This document shows, piece by piece, positions 1 to 11,414 of a stretch of DNA of 64,000 nt; the first letter of the stretch is position 1; every line of letters begins with the position of its first letter. The stretch spans positions 62,001-126,000 of the forward strand of contig NW_024104559.1 in the NCBI RefSeq assembly GCF_003945595.2, given 5' to 3'. Origin of the DNA: Pipra filicauda. Its lineage: Eukaryota; Chordata; Aves; Passeriformes; Pipridae. The position numbers and the translations under genes were made by a program. The notes beneath the pieces were generated by a model. The model saw only the letters and a program-made list of their open reading frames with translations. It made no database searches and had not been told where the DNA came from.

Positions 1-1685
1 GGACTGCTTTTTTTTATTATTATTAAGTTACTTATCTATTGTCTTTCAAATATGTAGGAGGCTCAGGGAGACTGATCCATGACCATTTAATATACAGCAC
101 ATTGTTGTGTGTGGAGATGGATATGAGAGTAATAGTTCCTTGCAATATTTAAGTCTACTGAGCCCTGCAGATCTCTTCTAATATCACTTGATTTATCAAA
201 TCTGATTTGGGACTTATAGCCTATATAGAGGGAGTTCTCAAATTCCTAATCCATTTGGCAATAAGTATCTTCTCTGCTTTACTACTTCATCTTACTTACT
301 CACTGATCTGAAGGGTTGAAGTCTTAAACTCATTTATCAAGGACAAAAAAAAAAAAAAAGTATTTTATGATGAGTTTTGACAATTATATATATGTCCCAT
401 TCCAGGGAGTAAATAAAATATGAGTGCCTATTTGCTGTGCCACTTAATGCAGGCCACCAAACTGATGACCTGTGATGGAAGATGTACAAGGCTCGCTGCT
501 GAGAATACAGAACTGGAAGCACTTTGGCACTCATCATGAAAATCAGAGTTTCCAACTTAATTTTTGCTACCCTGTGCTCTTTTCTGCAACAGAGAGTTCT
601 CTGCTACGAGTGGTTCCCAGGCTCCCTAAGAGCCCCATTAGGTTCCTGCCCAGGCCCTTGAGTGCTCTCAATCCAGCACTCTCCTGCTGCCTTGTCCAAC
701 CACACCGAGTCCTGCTGCTCGTTCTGCCTTCCTTGAGACCCTCTCCCATCACCCAAGTGCTTTTTTTAAAAGCAATATTCTAAGGCTGACTTCACTTTTT
801 CATTTGAAATGGACTGGTTTTGAGTGAGTGGATGTCTGGCCCTCTTGTCTTTCACTTAATGACTTAAAAAATCCAATAAACAGAGCAAGCCAAATTACAA
901 ATACAGAATAAAAAGCACCAGGCCCTTTATTTCTTGCTCAGAGGCAAGTTGTGCAACTTTAATTTAACAGAAAATGATCAGCTTTATGACTAGATGTGTT
1001 GCAAATAAACTGACAACCTTTATACAATACAATTACTCTATTTTATGTGATATTATTATTATCTGAGCCATCTGACACTCTTATGGCTCATATAAAATTC
1101 CTATTTTAGTGCAACTGTGTTTAAATAGATCTCTTTGTACTACATGAAATAACCCCCTCCTCTCACCTTAACATTTCCAGCCTCCAAAATATACAGAGCT
1201 CTGTCATAATCCTTTCCTCCTCAAAGAGCTGGATTTAATATCTTGGTCCAAGAAAGTGTTTCCACTGATTTGAGTGACTATTAGATCATCCCAAAAGTAT
1301 ACCTATGGAAACAATTCAGCCCCATGGGACTGGAAAGAAGGTTTCCCTTAAGCTAACTGATATTTTTGACCAAAAAAAAAGGGAATTTTCTGGATGGAGG
1401 ATCATGGCAGTTCAGCTATTTTGCTTCTGTTCCCTAAATAAATTCATTCAAGTGGCTGGCACTGAGCAGCACAGGCAGATATACCCATTCATTATCATCT
1501 TGCCTCGCTACATGTCACATATTTAATTCTTCTGATCCTTCCTCTCAAATCTCTCCTCAACCCTGGGATCCTGTTAGCAGCTCTTCCCCTTGTTCAGTAC
1601 AAATCCCCCAAGAAAACAGGCAGGTAACTGCCATTATGTTTGACAATCACTTAAAAGCAGGGAAATTTTACCCGCTGTGTTAATT
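1..1685. other. AT-rich unique sequence, no gene recognised
   Basis: Short ORFs occur on both strands but none has a recognisable domain or exon-like splice borders. A 15-base adenine run lies at 345-359. Stop codons are frequent in all frames. The stretch reads as ordinary vertebrate intergenic or intronic DNA. Confidence 0.6.
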
Positions 1686-1691
1686 CACTCT

Positions 1692-1709
1692 TTTTGCCAC
1701 TCGGCAAAA
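1692..1709. repeat. Short inverted repeat TTTTGCC-ACTC-GGCAAAA
   Basis: Seven-base arms are perfectly complementary around a four-base loop. The arms resemble, but do not match, paired NFI half-sites (TTGGC/GCCAA). It sits at the left edge of the CpG-rich patch, so it may be a protein-binding site, but a chance palindrome of this size is common. Confidence 0.35.
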
Positions 1710-1893
1710 GGCAGCCTCGCCCTCCCTCTCGCTGCCCTGGGGACGAGGTCAGCTTTGATTTGAGGTGGCACAAGGGGCACGAGTGCCCTCAGTTCCCAGC
1801 CCCTGCCCAGGGCAGCATTCCCACCCTCCACGTGCGGCCGGAGCGCGGAGCTGGGTCTCTCCGTGCCACGATCCAGCGAGAGCAGGGCTGGCA

Positions 1894-1911
1894 GATAAAG
1901 GTACCTTTATC
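1894..1911. promoter_or_regulatory. Perfect 18-bp palindrome GATAAAGGTACCTTTATC
   Basis: The sequence equals its own reverse complement. It presents two GATA motifs in inverted orientation whose cores are separated by ten bases, a spacing that could hold two zinc-finger GATA proteins. It is not part of any repeat I recognise. Function is unproven. Confidence 0.4.
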
Positions 1912-2175
1912 CTCTGCTCTCTTTTATCTTTACCCTGACAATGAATCATTCAAAGCACGAGGAGAGGAGACAGGCAGAGTCAAGCCAGTTGTGTTCAATC
2001 AACGCTCCAGATCCGGTGGCACCATTCCCGGCACAAGGATCACGTGCACCCGCTTTGAGGGACCCTCATCACTGCTGATGGCGTTGCCTGCCCTGTCAAG
2101 AACACATCCCCTGAGCTGATCCTCTTCCAGGCATGTGGGGAAGATGTATGACATCTGCCTTTTAATTCTTCCACC

Positions 2176-2350
2176 CCAGGACTCCCCAGGGCAGTGGGCA
2201 CGGCACCAAGGCTGACAGAGCTCAGGAACTGTTTGGATGATGCTCTCAAGCACATGGTGTGACTTTTGGGGATGGTCCTGTGCAGGGCTAAGGGTTGGAC
2301 TTGATGATCTTTGTGGGCCCTTTCCAACTCAGTACATTCTGTGGTTCTGT
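2176..2350 (+). mobile_element. CR1 LINE, 3' fragment
   Basis: Contains the CR1 3' block CTCCCCAGGGCAGTGGGCAC, a GGACTTGATGATCTTTGTGG segment and a CATTCTGTGGTTCTGT tail. Only the last 175 bases remain (5' truncation is normal for CR1). Its tail meets the tail of the next copy, which lies in the opposite orientation. Confidence 0.85.
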
Positions 2351-2353
2351 AGT

Positions 2354-2645
2354 CAGAGAATCACAGAATCCCAGAATGGGTCAGGTTGGAAGGGACCACA
2401 CTGGGGCATCTGGTCCCACCTCCCTGCTCAAACAGGGTTATCCCAAAGCAAATGGCACAGGATTGTGTCCAGAGGGTTCTGGAATATCTCCAGTGAGGAG
2501 ACCCCACACCCTCTCTGGTCTCTGTTCAGAGCTCAGTCACTGCCCAGCAAAGAGGTTCTTCCTCATGTCCAGGTGGAGCTTCCTGGGCATCAGTTCCTGC
2601 CCGTTCCTCCTGTGCCATTGCTGGGCACCACCTGCCTGTGCCCCA
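2354..2645 (-). mobile_element. CR1 LINE, 3' fragment, reverse orientation
   Basis: Starts with the inverted tail AGAGAATCACAGAATCCCAG and the GTTGGAAGGGACC motif. It continues with the inverted 3' ORF2 region (ACCCCACACCCTCTCTGG, GAGGTTCTTCCTCATGTCCA). Length about 290 bases. The subfamily differs from the shorter GCCATGGGCAGGG-type copies elsewhere in the window. Confidence 0.85.
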
Positions 2646-2792
2646 CATTCTGACCTGATGCTGGGGTTGGATGTAGAGTAAGGAAATACAGATGAGATGA
2701 AAACTGCCTCCTCCAAGAGATGGGGGGGAGTCTGGGAGAGGCACTGGGGGGCTCAGCCCCCCAACAGAGGCTCCTGCCAGTCTGGGGGGAAG

Positions 2793-2883
2793 AAACCTGG
2801 GCTAGGGGAAGGTTTGGAAGGGGGTGGAATGAGATGAGCTTTAAGGTCCCTTCCAACCCAGGCCATTCAGTGATTCTGTGATA
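2793..2883 (+). mobile_element. CR1 LINE, very short 3' fragment
   Basis: Only the final 90 bases are present: ACCTGGGCTAGGGGAAGG, GAATGAGATGAGCTTTAAGG and the tail CAGTGATTCTGTGA. The usual CCCTGCCCATGGCAGG segment is lost, so there is an internal deletion as well as 5' truncation. Confidence 0.8.
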
Positions 2884-3410
2884 AACCCAACCCTCCAGGG
2901 TGCATCAAATTGTTGATGTCACCTTGACAGGAGGCTGTGACTAAAACAACCCTTCTCTAACTGCACACACCTTCTCTTGTGTGTGTCAAGATGAGCAGTT
3001 GCCTCTTTTCTTCTGTATTAGCAGGATTGAAAATTCCTGTGTTCTTTACAGCATTTATCCCTTTCCAGCTGCTTCCAGTGTGTGATCCAAATCATTTAGC
3101 TGTGTATCAAAACCTGTTTTCTCCTGAGAATGCATGGAAAACACTTTGCTTTTTTGGAAATAAATGCATTGTTGCTGTAAACATTATTTTTTTCTGAGCT
3201 CTTTTTAATTAAGATAATTAAGAACACATTATAAAAGAGATTATTAGTAGGAAACAGCAAGTAGTAAACCTATTAGGTTTCTTCTACAAGAACTGCAGGC
3301 ACAAACACCCTGGACATTCCCTGAACAGCATGAAGTCTTGATATTTGGTCACAATTCTTTAAAAAAGGTCTATGATCTAAGGACAATAAATGCTATTTAC
3401 TCTGCATAAA

Positions 3411-3782
3411 ATCATGGAATATCCTGAGGTGGGAGGGACACACAAGGATCATCCAGTCCAACTCCTGGCCCTGCACAGACACCCCAACATTCCCACCCTG
3501 TCCCTCAGAGCGTTCTCCAAACCCTCCTGGAGCTCTGGCAGCCTTGGGGCTGTGCCCACTGCCCTGGGGAGCCTGGTCAGTGCCAACCACCCTCTGGGGG
3601 AAGAACCTTTCCCTGAGATCCAACCTGAGCCTGCTCTGGCACAGCTCCAGCCATTCCATTGGGTTCTGTCACTGCTCACAGAGAGCAAAAAATTGGTGCC
3701 TGCCCTTCCTTTGTCTCTCATGAGGAAGATGTGGAGTGCTATGAGGTCTCCTCACAGTCTCCTCTTCTCCAGCTGAACAAAC
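3411..3782 (-). mobile_element. CR1 LINE, 3' fragment, reverse orientation
   Basis: Begins with the inverted tail ATCATGGAATATCCTGAGG, then GGATCATCCAGTCCAACTCC, and runs back through CAGTGCCAACCACCCTCTGG and AGGTCTCCTCACAGTCTCCT to a coding-end motif CTTCTCCAGCTGAACAA. About 370 bases. The ORF end is disabled. It is one of the longer young copies here. Confidence 0.85.
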
Positions 3783-3840
3783 TTCAATACAACTGCATGA
3801 AAAGGTCAAAAACCATTTGTCGATATTTAGTGTGTTGAAA

Positions 3841-3866
3841 AGAAAAAAAAAAAGGGGGGGGGGAAA
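3841..3866. repeat. Adenine run followed by guanine run
   Basis: A dozen adenines pass directly into ten guanines. Such homopolymer junctions slip easily during replication and are prone to assembly error. Confidence 0.8.
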
Positions 3867-5760
3867 TGACCCCCCAAAACACTATAGAAGCAGTCAGCAT
3901 TTGGGGATCTTTTAAAACAAAATAAATAAATAAACTAAAGGGAAGGTGATCAAGTGCTGTGACATTGGATAGAAAGATATGAAGAGGAAAAACTGTGTTT
4001 ACCACAACAGCAAATCTTATAATTTCCTGGATCCCCAATGCTCTTGCAACTTCATATGATCCTGTAAAGCATCTTGGCTGATTCAGACAAATTACTTCTC
4101 TGGCTCCAACACATGAGTCAAGCCTGAAGCCACCCTCAGAAGAGAGCTCTGGTTCCTGCTATCACCACTTGCCATATGTCTCCTCCTTCTTCCTCCACCT
4201 TCTCAGCCTCGTTTACTATGGAAACAAAGCTCATGTGATCCCACTGTCTTTCTCAATCCTTTCACCTCACACACAACTCCTCAGCCTGGAGGTCTGTCTT
4301 GATCAAATTTGACAGAACAGCAGAAAGCTCAAAGACAACTGGATCCTCACCAGCGGTGTGAGGATGGGCAGTTGGAGAAGGGGAAGGAGGAGTAGGAACA
4401 CATTAATGCCCCCTGTAAGTGCCCAGCATGGGGTGAAGGGTTGTATATGGGTTAGTGATACTGGGCACAAGGCAGCTGCTGTAAGATCACAGAACAGTTT
4501 GGGCTAGAAAGAACCTTAAAGACCATCTGGTTCCACCCCCCCTGCCACAGGCAGGGATACTTTCCACTAGACCAGGCTGCTGAGAGTCCCAAGATAAGGG
4601 TCTTAAACATGCAAGAATCTGCACTGTAATCTTCTCAGGAAGGATATTCAGTCAAACACTGGACACACATTCCCAGAAAATGAGGCTTCAGTAATTTTTA
4701 GTCCTCACAGATCTACCTGTATTTCCTATTCTCCTCTTTTATCTTCTTCTATTAGAACCAAAAAGACAGGGTCAGCCAGGCGAGACTTCACTATCTCTTT
4801 GCAGCTCTGCTGTGTTTGCTTCTGAAAGCGAAGCTAAAAGCAAAGTTTCAGTCTCCCCACATCAGTGCTGATCAGATCACAGGCTCTCTCTGCTTCTCCA
4901 CCTGTGTGACTGCCAGGAAAACTCCGTCCTGCAGAAGACAGAGGATACATCTTTTCTTTGCTAATCTCTTCACCCTCCCATTTTTTCTTGGTTTTTTTTC
5001 TTCTTTTTTCTTTTTCGTCCCCCCCAGGCATCAGAATTAGATTTCACTAGGAACAATAGCAGCAGCACTAACATCAGCTCCACTGTCTCTACTAACTGTT
5101 CTTTTCTCCCAAATATTTTTTTTCTGCACCACCTGAAAGTGTCCAAACCTGAGCTGTCCTTAGAAAAACCTCTCTCAATAGCTAAAGGAAAAAGGATTAA
5201 GGGATATTGTTAGAATGAAACCCTTCCTTAATACCTAACATCTTCAATTCTTTAACTAATTTTTTTCTTTTTCCTATATCTCTAATGACAGGTTAAAAAG
5301 ATCTTTAAGGCTGATTGTTGCCATGGGATTAAGCAGCCTGGAGTCTCTTAATTCAACTCTCAACAGTTTGTTTGACTAGTCAGTGTGCAACACTAGCAGG
5401 GTCGTGCTGCCATCCTTGTTTCAGCCCTGTTTTCAAGGAAAATAACTGAGCTACTCCTGATGACTCACAGTTAAACTTAAGTTGAGGTTACCAAGTAAAA
5501 TTTCTGTGTCAAAATGGCTGAATCCTAAAAAAATTAAAATCAAGGAGAAATAAGAATACAGAATGTCTCATGATGCCATCAGACTTCTGCTAATTTGGGG
5601 TCTGATTCAAAGTAACTTTTCAACACTGAAAATTGACATTATTCCTTTCCATGGGTAGTGGGGGAAGGTGGAGCAAGGACTGTGTTTGTGCCATGTCTGG
5701 AATTCCATGACACTTTCCTTCCTAGAATGAGTTCTGCTTTTTCAAGTTATGCATTGATAT
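3867..5760. other. Unique sequence around one short CR1, no gene recognised
   Basis: Apart from the CR1 fragment at 4485 there is only unique DNA. A pyrimidine-rich stretch at about 4978-5025 (T and C runs) is present. ORFs are under 90 codons and show no family features. Confidence 0.55.
4485..4581 (-). mobile_element. CR1 LINE, short 3' fragment, reverse orientation
   Basis: The inverted 3' end reads GATCACAGAACAGTTTGGGC, AACCTTAAAGACCATCTGG, then CCCTGCCACAGGCAGGGATA and CCACTAGACCAGGCTGCT. Just under 100 bases survive. More diverged than the copy at 5766. Confidence 0.85.
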
Positions 5761-5765
5761 GTTGG

Positions 5766-6012
5766 GAATGGCTTCAAACTGAAAGAAAGTTGGTTGAGAT
5801 TAGATGTTAGGAAGAAATTCTTCCTTGTCAGGGTGGTGAGGCCCTGGCACAGGTTGCCCAGAGAAGCTGTGGCTGCCCCTGGATCCCTGGAAGTGTCCAA
5901 GGCCAGGTTGGAGCAACCTAGGCTAGTGGAAGGTGTCCCTGCCCATGGCAGGGGGTGGGATGAGATGGACTTTAAGGTCCCTTCCAACCCAAAGCATTCC
6001 ATGATTTTATGA
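5766..6012 (+). mobile_element. CR1 LINE, 3' fragment
   Basis: Shows the full consensus order of the GCCATGGCAGGG-type subfamily: TTAGGAAGAAATTCTTCC, GGTTGCCCAGAGAAGCTGTG, TGGAAGTGTCCAAGGCCAGG, CCCTGCCCATGGCAGGGGG and the tail CATTCCATGATTTTATGA. The segment between the GGCCAGGTTGG and GAGCAACCT motifs is shortened by several bases compared with sister copies. Confidence 0.9.
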
Positions 6013-6014
6013 TA

Positions 6015-9000
6015 CTGGATTCACCAATGATCTACTGAGGAGACTTAATTAAATTTGATAAGCTATCAGATGATAGATAAACTCAGTCTTGCAGTTCAGC
6101 TGCACTTCACTCATGCTAAAAACAATCTACCTGTGTGGATCTACTCTGTGCTGCCACAAGTGGTGTGAAATGAAATTGCCTTTATGTAAAGGATGACAAT
6201 TTGAATATCTTATACGTGGGAGATGTGCATACCAGGAATATATAGGCCCCTAGAAGTGCAAAATACTGTCACTATAAATCTTGATTTGATTTGTAACTGT
6301 TGAGCTGGAAACTTATTTTAAATTAGAGCTCTTGGGGGAAGGGGTTACTCGTTTGGTTTTAATTTTCTGCAGTCGTTCAACCTTTGCAACTTCAGAAAAA
6401 AAATCACAGATATCTGAAATATTTCTGAAGAGCTGTGTATGTACCCTGTATGCAAACTAGGTAGCAAACAGTTGTAATTAACTGTGCCCTTGTAAATAAC
6501 TCATGAAAGTGAAGTTAAATACATGTAGCTGTCAACAACTGCATAACCAGGAACCAAACAATATGACCGTTCATTTAGAGAAGTAACATAAATGTCAGCT
6601 GTGGAAAAGTAAGTCACTTCTGTGGGCACAGGAAAGGATATTAGAATCAAGCAGTGCTGAACTTCATAACACTGCAAAACTGAAATGGAGAGTCCCAGGG
6701 TGAAGGGGGGAGTAGAGTCAACAGCCCAGAGCTGAGCTGAGCTCCCGGTCCTTCCAGCACTCCCAGAGCTCTCCCTGCTCCACAGGGGCTTGTTCTACAA
6801 AGGAACCAAACCATTAGCTCCCAGTTTAAACCAAAGAAGAGAACAGGCCGAATTTCGGCGAGGATCCTGCACAACAGACCTCCCCTGTGTGATTAATGAG
6901 GGGTTGAGGAAGATGGATGCACACGGGCTCTGAGCGAGGCAGCACCGCCTTGGAGAAAGCTTTTGATGAGAGGGAATGCTCGGTTTTAAGACCCCTCTGG
7001 ATCCAAGGCAGAGACAAAAGTTCCCTTCAGTTCTGCTCTCTGTCTTCACAACTTCAAACTGCTGCAAATGGCTGAACAGGAAGAGTTCACACTCTCGAGA
7101 CTCCGTAATTTGCTTGATGAATGCTTTAAAAAGAGATGGGCTGGAAAAGAAGATCGGTGAATTTAGGCAAAATATAGTAGTCACATCACTCCTGGTATCA
7201 AGAGGCAAGGCAGATGATTCCAGATGATTCACAGATGAGAAAGGAGCTCAGCTGTAAAGGTGGGAAGCTGGAATAAGAATGAGCCAACGTTTCACAAGGA
7301 ACATGTAGAAAGAACACTGCCTGTTTTGGGAGAACAGGAGAGGATTCCAGTACTGGTTACTAGACATCCAATTATATCAGATATTTTCAAGGCAAGGGGA
7401 AGAAATGAAGAGGAATAATCTTACTCAAGGCAGGGTGATGAAAACCACTCCATTCAGTGCCCTTGGATCCAGAGACTGGCACAGAATTTGTGGTTCCTTC
7501 CTTTTGTTCTTGTACTAAGGTTTAGTTCCCGACAGTTCCCAGCCCCTCCCCTCTGTTCTATCTGGAAATTTCTAAATTCTGTGCACTAGCTCCTAGGATA
7601 AAGAAATCTTTACCACCCAGTGTTCACACTGTGTTACTGTGAGGGGGACAGACTCCAGCAGTCACCCATGGAAGCAATCTTTGCAACTCCTGTTTTGGAA
7701 TTACTGCTGAACCCTTTTTTTCCCCCTTTAGTTCTGTTTTTAATCAAGCCTGAAATTTTCTTCCTTTAAAAAAAACCCTTTAAAATCTTCTCATTTTCTC
7801 TGGATAATACATCTCTGAACTACATTGTTATACTCTAAGAAAAGGACTATTTTCTGTCACTTGGAAACCCACGCCTCATTTTGAACTGAAATAAACCCAC
7901 TAATAAAATTAATCAGAAGCACTATTCCTCTAGAGAGAGCCAGGGAAAATATGATGGGTTATAAACTGAACCACAGGTTTCCAATAATATACCACAGTCA
8001 ATACCAAGGAATAAGACCTGCACTAGCTGGGACACAGCAGATCTCAGCTGAAGATTGGGAAATTACTGCAGGAAAACAGCACAGATAAGGACAAAAAAAA
8101 AATAAAAATAGGAAGTCCAGATAATAAAAAAGTCGTAAGCACATTGAAATTCCTCCAGAGCATCTGCAAAGCCCCTTAATTCCTTGTCTATTGTTCAAGA
8201 GAGAAGCTTCAGTTTTGAAATGGACTAAAATTGCTGTTGTTGGCACATCCTTTTGGGGCATCCCGCTCCCAGTGCCCGGTTTCCAGGAGAATAAAGCAGT
8301 TGATTATTTAACAGCAGTGAAATTCAGGCTGAAGTGCTGAGAGCACAACTAACACGACACCTAAATTACCAACCTCGGATGAAAATTGGAATATCACTTC
8401 TGCCTGAGCCTCCTTTCAAGCTTTTCTGTAAAATAGAGATACTTATGGCAATTTCCTAAGTGTGAAGGGAGGGTCAGCTAGTGTCAGCGAGGTATTTTAG
8501 ATTTGTAAACCACTATCTGTGCCAAAAGTTAATGTCAGATGCCTGCAATGAAAGTGCAGGGCATGGCTAATGGAAGGAATATTAGACAACAGACAGTAGA
8601 CTTTGTTTTGAAATTTTTATGACTGAGAGATGAACTGACAGAAGCTGACAGTGATGAAAAAAAGGTACTGCTCTGGAAGCTGGCCAGGATTTCTGAAGCT
8701 GCTATCAACAGAAAGGTAACAGATGCAGCATTTCAGTAACAGGCCATGAGAAAACACAGCCCCTTCATATAGTGACATCAACACTTGTTTAACCTCTTTC
8801 AGAACGCTGAAAATTACAAAATATTAATATTTAGCTACAGAAAGAGGCCTAACAGTGGTCATGATAAACTGATATTTACCAAGTAACTACTGTTAGTGTC
8901 TGCTGTGAATTCCACTCAACTTGGGCAGACTGTTGCAGTTACCCAAGCCACAAACAAGTGGTGATGCTGTGACCAGCCTGACAGCACCGGTGCTGCTGGG

Positions 9001-10530
9001 AACCCTTCGTGAATTTATGACACAGGCCACGATAAAAAAGGAGCTCAACTCATGACTTCCTATCCCACAGGGTTGTTCCTTTCTGCTTTGTCTGATTGAG
9101 AAATTGGGTAAGCCCCAGTCCCCTGGCACTGCATCCAACACAGGGGTCTGGTTGGTGATGTTCAGGGTGATGTGACTGACCTGGTAGCACAAAAGTGTTT
9201 CGAGGTGTCTCACTCAGTGTTTGCCCACGTGAGAGCCTCTGCAGAAGTGCCAGCATGGAGTGGTTTGGGGCTGAGTGCTGAGAGGCACTCCAGGAAATTT
9301 CCTTTTTATCATAAGCCAACACCTCCTTCATTTGCCAGACATAAGAAAGAATGGGGGGACTCTGCTGGGTGGCTCTTGACACTGATACTTTGCTGATGAC
9401 CTTAATCTAACTACTTATTTTCCCTTTCCAGTAGCTGGCACCTTTATCTGGGCACCAAGACTGTTTATAGCACACCCTCAACCATATAGGTAGCTGAATT
9501 TTCCTTCCTTCCTTCATCTTTTCTTCTGCTGGTTGGTGACCATCTTCTACACATCTCTTTGGTCTTTTGCTCCATGTCCCAACTCCTGCTTTTCCTTCAG
9601 TCCCCAGAGGCACTGCAAGCAACAGCCTTGTTCCCTGAATGCCACCTTTACATCCTGACTGCATGGTTATACTCTCACAGCCTAAGTACTGGGCAAAGTC
9701 CTGAGAAATATAGGTGTTTTGTTATTATTTTCTGTGTTAACACGGATTTCAAGTAGCTTCTTTCGAAAGCCTTGTCGAAAGCTTGAAGAATTGGATCACA
9801 CAATAGAAATAATCTTTATTTTTTTTACCGAGTCAAGGCTGCAAAGGAGAACAGACTCAAAAGTTCAGCTTTCCCGTGGAACAGGGTTAGCATTCAAGGA
9901 GGGCTGAAAAGCAAGTCGTGTAGATACGTTGAAAAGGACCTGGTTTATCTCCAGTACAGCTGTAAGGAGAGAACTCTTCCGAGGCCACACTTTCTCAGTC
10001 TGTTCCCTGCACATCTCCTCTGATGGGCACAAATTCTGTTGTGTTCCCCTACAGCCCAGTTTCAAATCTAAGGAGGCATTTGCCTCCCCACAGAGTCACT
10101 CACATTGAACTCTCTGCCATGGCAACTGAGCAAACAAATAGACAATAAACTACTTTGGTTATCAACTCATGTATTTTTCTAAGCTGGATCCTGATACTTG
10201 AACCCAGTGACTAAAATACTGCAGAGATTTCAGCGTTGCCATTTCTGTGAGTGCATTAAAACACTTCCTTCTGGTGCATTTCTTCATAGCTCAGCTCTTG
10301 CAGGGAAAGGATTGAGTAAAAAAAAAAAAAAAATCCTTAAATCCTTTTTTTTTTAGTCTTGGTGTTTAGGGGGAAAAATGCAAAAGGATATAAATTGCAG
10401 TTACACATAGCAGTATTTTTTAATCTACAGATACATTTTTAGAAAGCTTAAGAAAGAGAAAGATCATGAATGAAAACTAAAGCATTAGTGAAATATCTGG
10501 ATTAAATTTAATGTTAGTGAGAATTTGTGA
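6015..10530. other. Unique sequence, no gene recognised
   Basis: ORFs up to 145 codons occur (6795-7232, minus) but have no domain, no matching splice borders and no coding-like codon pattern. A small tandem of AGATGATTC-type units lies at 7211-7230. No transposon was recognised. Confidence 0.55.
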
Positions 10531-10535
10531 ACTTA

Positions 10536-10753
10536 GTTACTATTGTGGGGTTTAATATTTTATAAAGTGCTTTATTTTAACAGCACATTTTGGGGATTAC
10601 TTCTAATTTATTGGCACGTAGGAAAGTTTCCTTCTAAAACCTGGCCTAGGCAGAGGAGGACAATTGGTGGCTTTGGGTTTTGTTTCTTTTTGAAACTTTG
10701 GACAACAGAAGTGAGGAACTCCAGAACAGAAGGACATGAAGCACCAGAGCAAA
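10536..10753 (+). repeat. Left arm of a long inverted repeat
   Basis: This 218-base arm starts GTTACTATTGTGGG and ends GCACCAGAGCAAA. Read forward it matches the reverse complement of 11183-10941 along its whole length, roughly 80% identical by eye with several short indels. Shared blocks include TATTGGCAYGTAGGAAAGT and CAGAGGAGGACAAT. Translation in one frame gives similar peptides from both arms (a shared YWHVGK stretch), which reflects the DNA match and not a gene. It is not CR1. Confidence 0.85.
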
Positions 10754-10940
10754 TCTCTCATTTCCAGCATGGGCTGGTTCTGGCCAACAGTGAACATTGA
10801 AACCATGGCTTGCCTGTCATATATTGGTTTCTTGATTTGCTCATGATGAGCTCTTTGTTGGTGTGCCTAAATGAGATTATGATCAAGAAAATTAAAAACT
10901 ACCTCCCACTTAGTTTGCCATCAGTGAGTTGGTGCCAAAC
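10754..10940. other. Unpaired spacer of the long inverted repeat
   Basis: These 187 bases lie between the arms and show no match to either arm. A purine/AT-rich middle includes AAGAAAATTAAAAACTACC. If transcribed, this would form the loop of a hairpin. No ORF of note. Confidence 0.7.
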
Positions 10941-11183
10941 TTTGCTCTGGTGCTTCGTGTTGTCTGTCCTTCTGTCCTGGAATTCCCCACTTCTCAAAAA
11001 CAAAACAAAGCTCAAAGTCTCAAAAACGAACAAACAAAACCCCAACCCACCACATTGTCCTCCTCTGTGTAGGCCATGACTCTGAAGGAGACTTTCCTAC
11101 ATGCCAATACATTGGAAGCAATCCCAAAAATGTGCTGTTTAAAATAAAGCACCTTATACAACAATAAAACCCACAATAGTAAC
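10941..11183 (-). repeat. Right arm of a long inverted repeat
   Basis: The reverse complement begins GTTACTATTGTGGG, exactly like the left arm, and ends TTGCTCTGGTGC-complement at the spacer. It is about 25 bases longer than the left arm because of extra G/T-rich DNA (10996-11040). Outer flanks show no clear target-site duplication, so it may be an old foldback or MITE-like transposon, or a local inverted duplication. The trinucleotide microsatellite begins 25 bases beyond it. Confidence 0.85.
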
Positions 11184-11207
11184 ATCGTCCAGAATTTCTT
11201 ACTAACA

Positions 11208-11332
11208 AATTATTATTACTATTATTGTTGTTGTTATTGTTGTTTAGTAGTAGTAGTAATAGTACTAATAACATTATAATATTGAATAATAAATATAACA
11301 CTATAATGAAATAATAACAACAATAATACTTA

Positions 11333-11411
<79 letters not shown>
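11208..11411. repeat. Compound trinucleotide microsatellite
   Basis: Degenerate ATT/GTT and TAG units (11208-11330) pass into a pure ACT run (about 11334-11375, 14 units) and then a pure AAT run (about 11376-11411, 12 units). Pure tracts of this length are normally polymorphic between individuals. Confidence 0.95.
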
Positions 11412-11414
11412 TTA

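Larger units (their letters stand above)
1690..1950. promoter_or_regulatory. Small CpG-rich patch with GATA-type sites, possible regulatory element
   Basis: Between about 1700 and 1880 the sequence is clearly GC-rich, with roughly a dozen CpG dinucleotides in under 200 bases, while flanking DNA is AT-rich and CpG-poor. Directly downstream is a perfect 18-bp palindrome (1894-1911) with GATA at one end and TATC at the other, followed by another TATC at about 1925. CpG density plus clustered GATA motifs is typical of an enhancer or small promoter. No TATA box or exon could be tied to it, so the regulatory role is inference. Confidence 0.3.

Noticed and set aside
10543..11301. Similar peptides around YWHVGK on opposite strands, resembling a duplicated gene
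   Set aside because: The similarity comes from the DNA inverted repeat. Frames are short and lack conserved coding character.
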